Positions 54,902-64,000 of a DNA stretch of 64,000 nt are shown piece by piece. Under the pieces are notes generated by a model. It was not told the DNA's origin. It ran no database searches and saw only the letters and a program-made list of their open reading frames with translations. The stretch is from Aquanectria penicillioides (taxonomy: Eukaryota > Ascomycota > Sordariomycetes > Hypocreales > Nectriaceae). The position numbers and the translations under genes are program-made. The number at the start of each line of letters is the position of its first letter. Within the stretch, counting starts at the first letter, position 1. The stretch covers positions 2,307,001 to 2,371,000 of the forward strand of contig PYIU01000011.1 in NCBI GenBank assembly GCA_003415625.1, read 5' to 3'.

Positions 54902-56541
54902 TTACAGATTACCAAGAATACTTTCATATGCATCAGTGATAAATCCTCCGCTCCACTCCATCTTCTCGTATCCATCTGTGTTCACTTCCATTGCTGGCTT
55001 CTGGATGTCGCGAACATATCCGCCAATGCCTTCTTCTCCCCACATTCTGGAAAACTTCTTGGTCGCGTAATTGAGGCCCTGCAGAGCGAATCCGGGCTGA
55101 ACCTGCCAGACGATGCCGAGCTTTGCAAGCGCGCTGTGGAAAGCCTTGACGTCATCTTCGGAGTATCCCTTGCCGATAAAATCATAAGTGGCAGAGTACC
55201 CAGCTGCGAACAATCGCTTAGGATAAACTTGTTTAATTTTTGTTGTGGACCTCTGATAGTCTCTCCATATCCAGGTCCATCCGAGCCCAAGTCGCATCGC
55301 CGAGTGGCGCGGCAGCCAAGCAACGCTCCGTAATGGCTTGAACTTTTGGACTGTAAAGGTAGCGACCATCGCACCTCCTTGACAGATCCCAATCGAACCA
55401 TGGTTCACGGCCATCAGCATCTGCTGCGGCCTTGCGCCGTTGAGTCAGGCTGCACGGGTAACTGGCCTCGACGAGATCGCAATATTTAGTAAACTGCTCA
55501 GGAGTTGCGAGGGCTTCGACGGCCTCGTCAAACGTCATGACTCCCGCGCTCTTCTTCCACTCATTTATTTGTTCAGGAGTACGACTTTTAGATGATAAGG
55601 GCTCGGTGAGGCTAGTAGCACCGAGAATAAAGGCGTGATCTCTTGGGTCCATGTTGTTGGTGATGTATTGCGCACCATCAATGTCGCATCGGCAGAGTAT
55701 TAGTGTCTCTGCACTGAAGGGTTGTCAGTTTCCGGTATTCATGGCATTTTGTTACAACTTACCCCATAATATCAAGTTGCATTCTTGCAGCGCCCAGTCT
55801 ATGCAAGTATTCGCCGGTTGATACAACCGTGTGGCCTCCACCGTCAGTAAATCGCTTTCCAGTTAATGACAGGTCGTCAAGGTGGAACATTGCGACGCCA
55901 GATTCTACCATGCTCTTGACCAGCTTCATGGTCGCTGTCTGAGAGCCAAAGCCCATGTCGGCATCAGCAACAATGGGAAGTAAATAATCACGGACTTCTG
56001 TAGTTGTCGCACGCTTTGATTCCCCTCTCCCTAGGCGGAACTGCCTCTGCCTCCGGTCATGGTAGATCTGAGATTGGAAAATCTTTGTGGCTGCCTTGGG
56101 AACCGTGTCCCATGGGTAATCACTCATATCCTGACCAATGCAATCGGCCTGCGAAAATGCGCAGAGTGCACCGGAAACGTAGATGGTCTTTTGACCTTCC
56201 ATCTGTGAGGCAAGGATTGGGTCAACCATTCCAAAAGTAAGCTCAGCTGTCCCATTCTTGCGATGTTCCTGGAGAATGGACCACAGTTTTAGACCCTGGA
56301 TGCTGGAAGGGTAGCTGATAGGCAGCGATGAGCGCAATGATGCAATTTGTGCTGCGGAATACGGCCTATTATCAGGCAAATGTTAGATCAAGCTTGTCTC
56401 GATGAGGTCTGTCATCCAGTGCCCGACAACCTACCTTTGGATATCCTTTTGACGCGGGCTTTGCCACCATTTCTCAATCTGGAATACCTCCTCGTTGAAT
56501 AGGCGTTGCTCGTCGGCGAGATCAACGTTCTGAATCGACAT
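54902..56541 (-). CDS. Isocitrate-lyase-superfamily protein lacking the catalytic Cys; frameshifted
   Basis: About 500 residues. Exon 1 from ATG 56541 (MSIQNVDLADEQRLFNEEVF, IEKWWQSPRQKDIQR) joins PYSAAQIASLRSSLPISYPS. Later: MSDYPWDTVPKA, IVADADMGFGSQTATMKLVK (metal Asp), MFHLDDLSLTGKRFTDGGGH, LHRLGAARMQLDIMGAETL, MDPRDHAFILGA, ARMDLDMERL, FGIVWQVQP-like LGIVWQVQPGFALQGLNYATKKFS and EKMEWSGGFITDA. In isocitrate and 2-methylisocitrate lyases the active-site loop reads K(K/R)CGH. Here it is GKRFTDGGGH, with no Cys, so ordinary lyase chemistry is doubtful. At the T5 run 55237-55241 an extra base splits SEVHNK from IKQVYPKRLFAAGY. A 34 nt intron is the only alternative and is implausibly short. 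It is divergent from the MFS permease and in regulon B. Confidence 0.82.
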
Positions 56542-57063
56542 TTTGGCAGCAATTAGCTTCTCGGCCCTGATGTTCCCTAGTTCGTCAAAGTGTAATTGGC
56601 ACGCATCTACAAGAACCAAAAGGGATTTGATCCATGAGACCTCTGTCGGATTCCAGACCTTTTGGACTCTTCTTGATCCCTCCCTACATCTCTACCGGCC
56701 TTTGACATGAATGTCCGCGGCATTGAGCTTCAACAAATCCGCCCTTGAGTCCCACTTGATCCGGGCCCTCGGTAAAGCCGCCACTAAAGCTGGGGATAGT
56801 TCGGACCTCGAGTCAGATGTGGGTCGACAAACTCTATAGCCAGCGGACATTTTGGAGAACTGTCCGACAATTCCCATTTTGCGTTCTATCTTATCAAACA
56901 CCATCAACAAACACGTTCGACGCTGGGATCGCGTCTATGTTCCAGGAGCTGCATATATGACTATGCCGAAGACTTGGCTTTCTGAACAACCCGCCTAGCA
57001 TATTGCCAAGATCTTTCTCGCAACACGGGATATCCTCATCATCAACTAAACCCTGTGACCGCC
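56542..57063. other. Divergent promoter of lyase-like and MFS genes
   Basis: Contains the regulon B repeat (56844-56866), further TCGGAC (56801-56806) and TGTCGGA (56644-56650) motifs, and one CCTCGG. No gene. Confidence 0.5.
56844..56866. promoter_or_regulatory. Regulon B inverted repeat, lyase-like/MFS
   Basis: CGGACA (56844-56849), 11 nt, TGTCCG (56861-56866), extended to TGTCCGACA at 56861-56869. It lies about 200 bp before the MFS start and 300 bp before the lyase-like start. Confidence 0.65.
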
Positions 57064-58756
57064 ATGTCGTCTCGTCCGGTATCCCCGGCAAAGTCCAACG
57101 ACGATGCTGAGAAAACAAAGTCCGATCTCATCGCCGCCGAGGCAACAGTCCATTTCGAATACACCGAAGATGATGTTCGCAAGCTAGTCAGGAAAATTGA
57201 CTGGCGCATTATGCCTTACCTTTGGGGATACGCCGTACTATCGGCTGTTGATGTATGTGACACTTGCTTGTGGGGAACTTGTTTGAAGCATAACCTAATC
57301 CGGCACAGAAAGTCATTGTGTCTAATGCTGCGCTTTACGGCATGACCAAGGACACCAACCTCAAGGGTCAAGACTATAGCTGGGGTACGTTGCGACCTCA
57401 ATCCGTTCAAATCCTACCACGCTTACTTAACGATCAGTTGGCTCCATCTTTTACTTCGGCTACCTCGTTGCCGAGTTCCCCGCTGTCAACCTAATGACCC
57501 GTCTCCCAATTGGCAAGTTTCTTGCCGTTATGGGCATGGGTTGGTCCATTATGACGCTTCTCATGGCTGTTACACACAATGCTGCGGGCTTGATGGCATT
57601 GCGATTTGTCATGGGTATGATGGAGGCTCCCGCTCTTCCGAGTCTCACTCTTGTGACAGCCATGTGGTATCGCAAGAGGGAACAGCCGCTTCGAGTGGCG
57701 CTTTGGAGCTCTACCGTCGCATCAGTATGTTTTCGTGCACCGATTTCCCGTCAACATGGTACTGACCCTCCACCAGGTATATGTTGGCCTCGTTTCATAC
57801 GGCATTGGCCACACGCACACGAATATCGCGAGTTGGAGGCTTTTGTTCATCATCCTCGGCGCTATTAGCTTACTCTTTTCACTCCTCATGTTCTTCTTCT
57901 TCCCTGACCGACCTGAAGCTGGTCGATTCCTCAGTGAGCGGGAGGCGTACATTGCGGTGCAGCGCAAGAAAGAGGACAACACTGGTATCACAAGCAAAGT
58001 ATGTTTTCCACAACACCTTCCTGAATAAGATGGACTAACCGTGTATAGGTGTTCAAATGGAGCCAAGTTGTCGAAGCCCTTCTGGACTGGAAGTCTTGGA
58101 ATATTGCATTTTTCTTTCTCTGCATTAACGTCGCAAATGGTGGTCTCAACACCTTCTCCGCCCAGATCGTTTCCGGCTTTGGCTTCTCAACTCTCAACAC
58201 CGTCTTGCTCGGAATGCCTACTAGTGTCATTCAAGCAGTATCTTCGATTCTCGCTGCACTGCCACCGCGGTACTTTAAGAACACCCGTTGCCTTTCTGCC
58301 GCGGTCTGCTGTGTAGTCCCATTAGTCTGCTCAATCGTTATCCGAAAGTTGCCCAGCTCCAACAAGGGTGGACTTCTCACGGCATACTACTTCTTTTATT
58401 TTTTCTGGGGACCGTATGCTGTCGCTCTGAGTCTTCCCATGGCTAACACATCAGGTCAAACGAAGAAGGTCACTGTCAACGCAATGGTCTTTTTGGCCTA
58501 TTGCGTGGCAAATATCATTGCGCCTCAGACATTCAGGGCCTCTGAGGCCCCGCATTACAGTACCGGATATAATTGCATCCTGGGTGTCGAGAGCGCCGCG
58601 ATTGCTTTGATGGGCCTTTACTATCTTGGTGTCCAGTGGGAGAACAAAAAGAGAGATCGACTTTACGGAGAGGTTACCAGGACTAATATCGAAGTTGAAG
58701 AGGATGAGAAGGATCTGACTGACAAGGAGAAGACGAACTTCCGTTATGTTTGTTAA
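57064..58756 (+). CDS. MFS permease, anion:cation symporter (allantoate/Dal5-TNA1 type)
   Basis: About 480 residues in five exons from ATG 57064 (MSSRPVSPAKSNDD). Introns near 57255-57308, 57384-57437, 57725-57776 and 57999-58048 all keep frame. Twelve helices. The family lead VRKLVRKIDWRIMPYLWGYAVLSAVDKVIVSNAALYGM, then SIFYFGYLVAEFPAVNLMTRLPIGKFL, RFVMGMMEAPALPSLTLVTAMWYRKREQ, SWRLLFIILGAISLLFS and FFPDRPEAGRFLSERE are diagnostic of the fungal ACS family. Its members carry allantoate, ureidosuccinate, nicotinate, biotin-type or dipeptide-like anions. It would import a pathway substrate or intermediate at the plasma membrane. It is divergent from the isocitrate-lyase-like gene and in regulon B. 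No frameshift. Confidence 0.88.
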
Positions 58757-59187
58757 GTTATTGGCCATGAATTGACTGAATCAAGTAGATTTCGACTCCT
58801 AAGGGTCGACCTGAACAGGAGAGAAATAATCTGACTAACTAGTTTAATCAACATATTTTTCAATTTGAGCCCAGTTTGTCTTCGCTTAAAATGAGCAACG
58901 ACTTTCATGTTGCCGTATCAAGCAGAAATGCTAGGTAAAGAGGCAGACACAATGAGGTACCGTAGGATACGAGGTTTGATAGGAAGTTCCCCAGGTTACA
59001 TTAGTCACCAAAGGAGAATAAGCGAAAATGAATATCGACATGAAATCGCAGAAAGATCAATTAAACTTTTGATGAAATCGGCTTTCATCACCAACAATAC
59101 GTTTTGTAGGCCGAAAGGGCAATGTATCAACGAGCCCATGACAATGATACTCTACCTACAACTGCCAGATTCTGATTGAAGAACCCT
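58757..59187. other. Convergent intergenic
   Basis: Nothing recognised between the MFS 3' end and the next reverse-strand gene. Confidence 0.4.
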
Positions 59188-60636
59188 TCAATCTTGTATT
59201 GATAGACCTTCTTTCAATACTTTGACTTTCTGACACTGGATAGGGCGTGATTTGGCAGGCCCCATGATTGCGGGTCGTTTGACCTTTGCTTTTTGCTCCA
59301 AGGGGTGAGTTGAGATGAACCTTTTCGGGGGCATTTCCTCCTTAGGTTGGGAACTGAACAACTTGAAAAACATCAAAAGAAGGTTGATCAGCATGTAGAT
59401 CGCGCGATTATCCAAAAGTTGGCGAAGATATAACAGCATCTCGTCTCCCATACTGTCCTCTCCAAATGATCTTTCGTCGGCATCGCTGATGTCGCCCCTT
59501 AAAGTATTGGATGGTTCACTGTCAACCTCCTCAATGGTGCTCAGGGTAGAATCCCTTCTCTTTATCGCCAGCTCTGGAGAATTTTCCAGATGTTTCTTTA
59601 GATCAGAAATGATGGCGGCTTTCGCGTCGGGTTCCGAAAGATAGTCCCAGCTGTTTGATTTCACAGTAAACCTATCAGGCATAGGAAGAGAACTTGCTGC
59701 GTCTTCTGTAGTAAAGCTCGCTGACATGGCATCTGGAACCTCCATCGGCCTCTTCTCAAGGTTTTCTCTCTGCATTGAAGCATCAAGACCTTGCGCTATT
59801 CCGTCTAGATTCTTTTTAAACCTGGTTAATCCTCGGAGATCCATATGAGTCAATGTTGATCGGTCTTCCGTTCCGAACATTGAAGAAAACTTCTTCCCCG
59901 CTCGTAAGCTCTTCTTGTTCAAACTGCCTTGCACTTCGACACGCATGTATACCGGCCGGTACCTGTGCTCAAACGCAAAAGCGGTTCTGAAATCTTGACA
60001 CGGGGGTTGTGTACGATCCAACTCATTGACTCGTAGCCTCCATTCCAGTGTTCTATATTCATTCCCATCCTTGGGTCTTGCAGTGGTGCCTTGGAATACC
60101 CAACGACTGGTATTTTCCTTTGTGAGGCTTGAGGTGTATCCCAAGCCTCCAAGCTCAAAACCCATTGCTCCTAAAGTAGGAGTCATATTGGTGGACTTCG
60201 TCTGAGATTGAACGCTCTTCTGGCCCATGAGCGTCTCGGGCCCGAAATGTTGTGTCATTTGAACGCCATCACTTCCCGACCCTCGTGATGGATGCTTCTT
60301 GGAAGGGTTGATGAGTGCGTATGAGCAATTTTTTTCACTGAGAGTGATGAAGACGGTCGCATCTTTCAACAAATAGCCATACGGTTGCTTGAAAGTAATG
60401 TCCATGTAGACAATGCCGGCTGGATGATCGGCATTGCCTAGAACTCCCCACTGTGCTTTCTTCCAATGATACTTGCAGTCAATTTCCACCTTTTTGTCAA
60501 TTCTGTCCGATCCGACGCAAAGATGAGATCCAAGCGCAGATTCTTCTTCAAACTTTTCGTAATCTGAGCGCCCGTATCGCTTGACCTTCAGTTTAGGTCC
60601 TCGCGGCAATGGTGCGCATTCGACAATGTCGTCCAT
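59188..60636 (-). CDS. Uncharacterised fungal protein with C-terminal hydrophobic segment
   Basis: 482 residues, one exon, no family recognised. The N-terminal ~270 residues are mixed alpha/beta with blocks such as KVEIDCKYHWKKAQWGVLGN, YMDITFKQPYGYLLKDATVF and YRTLEWRLRVNELDRTQPP. It resembles uncharacterised fungal proteins with a beta-rich recognition domain. A charged, Ser-rich linker follows, then one hydrophobic helix near residue 420 (AIYMLINLLLMFFKLF) and a basic tail. It could be tail-anchored or membrane-associated. Its divergent neighbour at 61008 is also an orphan, so the two may work together. This is inference from arrangement only. Confidence 0.65.
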   Translation of the reverse strand: MDDIVECAPLPRGPKLKVKRYGRSDYEKFEEESALGSHLCVGSDRIDKKVEIDCKYHWKKAQWGVLGNADHPAGIVYMDITFKQPYGYLLKDATVFITLSEKNCSYALINPSKKHPSRGSGSDGVQMTQHFGPETLMGQKSVQSQTKSTNMTPTLGAMGFELGGLGYTSSLTKENTSRWVFQGTTARPKDGNEYRTLEWRLRVNELDRTQPPCQDFRTAFAFEHRYRPVYMRVEVQGSLNKKSLRAGKKFSSMFGTEDRSTLTHMDLRGLTRFKKNLDGIAQGLDASMQRENLEKRPMEVPDAMSASFTTEDAASSLPMPDRFTVKSNSWDYLSEPDAKAAIISDLKKHLENSPELAIKRRDSTLSTIEEVDSEPSNTLRGDISDADERSFGEDSMGDEMLLYLRQLLDNRAIYMLINLLLMFFKLFSSQPKEEMPPKRFISTHPLEQKAKVKRPAIMGPAKSRPIQCQKVKVLKEGLSIQD

Positions 60637-61007
60637 GGCGGATCAAAGGAATATGACTGAAGGGTAATCAATGGATGAAACAGTCTAGGTTAATAGACCT
60701 TTAGTAGGCCTCCAATAGATTTGTAATTTTCAATTTGTAATTTTGAAAAAAAGAATCAGGCTGCGGGGGTTAACGGCGTTAAGACCAGGCTTTCAGTCTG
60801 ATGAGGCGAGATATGCAACATGAATGCGTCAGATTTTCAGCTTCTTGCACTTTTAACACTGCCACGACGTCTTGCACTTTTGCCTTAGCAGTCAGGCTCT
60901 CTTCTCCGTGCAAAGCCAATTTTCATTTCCATTTTTACCTCACATCCTGGGAACATTGGGTCAATGCCTCTCCACGTCGATTAGTAGCCCCCACATCCGA
61001 TTCCGTG
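60637..61007. other. Divergent promoter of the two orphan genes
   Basis: A short A-run lies near 60744-60752. The reading frame of the downstream gene is open through part of this region, so a longer N-terminus is possible. Confidence 0.4.
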
Positions 61008-63948
61008 ATGGAACATCCAAACTCTGTCATTTCCCCTAGCAAAGGGCCAGACAGACGTAACCGTATCACCATCCCGCAATACGAAGACCTTGACCGCAAC
61101 ACATATCGACATAGTTCTAGGTCTGTACGATTCGAGCCTGGGATTCATCCATCCTCTTCAATATCTCCTGTATCACATCGTCGAGATCAAGATACTGGAC
61201 GTTGGAACTTGTTTGAAGAGAGAGCATCAAATAATGTTTTCGACAGACATGGAACCAATGGAGGCCTTTTACCGGATCTGCCATATCCGCCGCGGCCAGT
61301 TCATTGTTATCGCAAAGATAAAGCAGCCCGTTATCATGGGCAGTGTGATGAGCATGACCATGATACATTCCAACAAGCAACACCATTCAACCAATTTCCG
61401 CCGATTATCATCAACAACAACATATATCAAGGACATGATAGCTCAACGGCGGATGATGGATCAACGACGGATTGTGGATCAACGACGGATGATGGATCAA
61501 TGGCGGATGATGAATCAATAGCGGATGATGAATCGACTAGACCGAGAATGCCTCGAAGCTGGAGGAAATCTACAGTGAGCAGGGACGGGTTTTCCACTCG
61601 CCACGGCCCTTTCCCCATGCCACGTTTCAAACACGACTCAGGACTCAACAGTCAATTCTCAAATATTAACGAGCCAGTATATACGGAGGCAAGCGACCTC
61701 AGGAGAGCCCAGTGGGATTCTTGTTCAGATGAGAATGAACACCCTTGCCCTCCTCGGCGCGAGAGATTCGGTCGGCCTCGCAGTGAGCCCCGAAGAACAG
61801 GAAACAAGAACACGATACATCGGAACACTCCAGAAGCGATTCAATTCAACCCTCTTTCCCCTCAAGATGTTTCAATCCACATGTCTCTAAATGTGAGGGA
61901 TGACTTGGAAAATTCCTTAGAGGCGCTTTCGCGATTCAGAAGGCTGGGAAATTTCACCGCTGCCTTTGCTCAAGTAAAAGACCAGATATTGAGCTCATTG
62001 AGCAACAAGTATGTCCTGGTACAATATGGGCAGTTGCTCTATGAAGCAAGGCGCTACTCGGAGCTTGCGGAGCTCGCCAAAGACCATCCACCCCGCAGCT
62101 CTGAGACTCCACTCGACATAAACTGGAACATGATTCTCTGGAGAGCGGAGCGTATCAGTGAAACTGATTTTGGTGATATTGTCACTACAACGCTGTTCTC
62201 TGCCGCTCGCGAACTGCTACGCAACAGCTGGCCACAGCTTGACTCTACCGAGGTCGGCACCCCCATGATATGATCTAGCTCATTGCATTTACTAATCTGT
62301 ACAGATCGATATCTTAATTCACTTCCTGCAAAGTGATGAGTTTGACCCTAGTCTTTTGACATCGTCGGCGTGTAAACTCCTTTATAGCCATCTCCAGTCA
62401 GAGGGGAGGCTATGGGAAGTCAGAGATCTTCTCAATGATCTTATACCCATTATCTCGGTCGACGAGGCCTTAGGGCTTTTTCTCGACTACGACACGTCCC
62501 AAGACTCAATTGAGGAAGCCATTAAAATCTTTTTTCAGGATTGGGACACAGACTCAGAGGATGAATCTTCATCATTTGCATTGCTTGACACTTTCACATC
62601 AATTACGCTAGCTCTCCTACAGCTCCCGAATAGGCGCAAAGATGCTAGTATTTGCTTAAATATTGCACGAGATCTGGCGAAGAGATTAACAGCACACGGT
62701 GATCACACTCTAGCATCTCGGCCATATCTTCGTTTTCTCATAGCGGGAGTATTGTTTAGCGAACAATCCGATGTTCGCGGATGGGTAAATAATCTCACTA
62801 TTCCGGCTGTGAATGGTGGAAAGTTATCCAGACCACCGGGCCTATTTCCGGAGGTATGCTTGCCACGATATGAACCGGTGGACGATGAGAGAATCGAATG
62901 GCTCCCAGATTTGCAAAAGGGAAAGGAATTGAATATCCATACCCTTCGGTTAGTTCTTGCATTGGCAAGGGAACTAGGGGACACAGCCATGCAGCAAGGC
63001 TGTCTTGAGATACTCATGAACCATGGCGCGGAAGACCCCGAGGATGCTTTCTCTCAACTATCAGATCTGTATCAAAATGGGGGTGACCTTGTGGGACAGC
63101 GAAAATTGCTTCTATCCAAATACTTGGTTTCACAAACTCCCGCGGCTCGTCATCGACTTCGACGAGAGATTTTGCTTGGGGGGGAATTTGCTTTTTCAAA
63201 AACCCTCCAGCGCACTCAGCTTAAAATTCTTGCAGCTGTAGCCGTCACGACACAAGAAAAGAAGCTATATCAGCGTCGTATAGAAGACCTGGATAGCGAG
63301 TCGAGGAATATGAACACTGTCCGACGTGAAGACAGATGGAGAAGACCCGCATCCCCAACATCCAAGTGGCAGAGAGCCCCGGCGACCCAGGATGACGATG
63401 ATCAAGTAATGCGCTTTTTCCACAGGAGAGACAAAGTGGGCCCTAGGGAGAATGTTGATGAAAGGCATGGTCAATCTGAGATGCATGTCCCGCTTTCCAG
63501 ATTATATCGCCAGGACCAAAGGCATAGACCAGATCAAAACAGGGGATTCAGGCAAGCGAGGTCCAGAGTTCAAGAGCTCGGTATCATACAACACCCTGGG
63601 GACTTTGAATCAACATACGGAAACGGGGGATATAGATCACATCTAAACCAGCGAGCACACCATGTCCAATTGCAGGACATTGTGAATAGGGGCGAAAGTC
63701 CTAGACAGTCTCAAAATTCAATGATGGGTGACATGAAGAGGCGTCAATTAAAAAGGCAGGCTACAGTTGAGGACGTTGATGAAGAATCAGATGATTACGA
63801 ACGACATGCAGGCAGTTCAAACCTCCATCCAGAGGCTGCTCAAGGACAGTCTGAGCAGATAATCAAGGGACCAACCATTGTGAGAAACGTAGCCACGCGG
63901 TGGTATGATGTTGACCGTGGTGAGAACATGTGTGCCGGTGGGGTATGA
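61008..63948 (+). CDS. Large uncharacterised fungal protein with acidic repeat
   Basis: Two exons. 61008-62252 and 62305-63948 join in frame across an intron with donor GTCGGC, branch TACTAAT and acceptor TACAG, giving about 960 residues. The ATG at 61008 (MEHPNSVISPSKGPDRRN) is preferred over upstream starts. The N-terminal 280 residues are disordered, with an acidic six-residue repeat. Then comes a helical region (LENSLEALSRFRRLGNFTAAFAQ, VQYGQLLYEARRYSELAELAK) suggestive of TPR-like helical repeats. In exon 2 SACKLLYSHLQSEGRLWEVRDLL continues the helical fold. The C-terminal 250 residues are charged and low complexity. No family recognised. Confidence 0.65.
61443..61532 (+). repeat. 18 bp tandem repeat, about five units
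   Basis: Units resembling TCAACGACGGATGATGGA, decaying to TCAATAGCGGATGATGAA at the right edge. They encode STADDG/STTDDG/SMADDE six-residue repeats within the orphan protein. Unit number could vary between strains. Confidence 0.85.
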
Positions 63949-64000
63949 GAATTAGAGTCTAACAGATTACAGGCGTCACTAAATCCGAGCCTTTCAAAGG

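Overview
This is filamentous-fungal (ascomycete, Pezizomycotina) nuclear DNA. Most genes are split by 50-70 nt introns with GT..AG ends and CTAAC-type branch points. The families are typical of these fungi: fungal Zn(II)2Cys6 activators, a HET-domain protein, an RTA1-like protein, secreted endopolygalacturonase and NCS1/MFS nutrient permeases. A CTF1/FarA-like regulator and a pectinase suggest a plant-associated Sordariomycete, perhaps Hypocreales; this last step is inference. I saw no rRNA, tRNA, CRISPR or intact transposon.

Layout. 1-3.8 kb has no supportable gene, followed by a lone C2H2 protein (3.8-5.2 kb). 6.4-19.0 kb is catabolic cluster A: cytochrome P450, TesB-type acyl-CoA thioesterase, 4-coumarate-CoA-ligase-like enzyme, CTF1-like Zn2Cys6 activator, crotonase and acyl-CoA dehydrogenase. 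Together these look like an activate/dehydrogenate/hydrate/release set of beta-oxidation type. Every promoter of this cluster carries CCGAGG/CCTCGG, the core bound by FarA/CTF1-type regulators. 20-28.6 kb holds a HET protein with a 32-Gln tract, an orphan gene, an MFS monocarboxylate-type transporter, an FAD monooxygenase and a short-chain dehydrogenase relic.

29.2-37.0 kb (NCS1 permease, aminotransferase, amidase, D-amino-acid oxidase with C-terminal SKL) and 48.3-58.8 kb (SnoaL-like protein, polysaccharide-deacetylase/cyclic-imidase-like enzyme, class I glutamine amidotransferase, Zn2Cys6 activator, isocitrate-lyase-like protein, allantoate-type MFS permease) appear to be two halves of one regulon, here called B. 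All six of its promoter regions carry the same inverted repeat, CGGAC(A/T)-N10/11-(A/T)GTCCG, which I did not see in front of the other genes. The enzyme mix suggests uptake and ring opening of a cyclic ureide/imide-type nitrogen compound, then amide hydrolysis and amino-acid oxidation. The substrate is inference. Between the halves (37.6-46.7 kb) lie an RTA1 protein, a DUF4267-like membrane protein, endopolygalacturonase, a haloacid-dehalogenase-like hydrolase and a PD-(D/E)XK-like protein without the repeat. 59.2-63.9 kb holds two divergent, fungal-type genes I do not recognise.

Four otherwise well-conserved genes (CoA ligase, DUF4267-like, deacetylase-like, isocitrate-lyase-like) and possibly the thioesterase are each broken by one nucleotide at a homopolymer run. 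That is either unpolished assembly error or recent decay. Exon coordinates come from reading splice signals and family conservation by eye.
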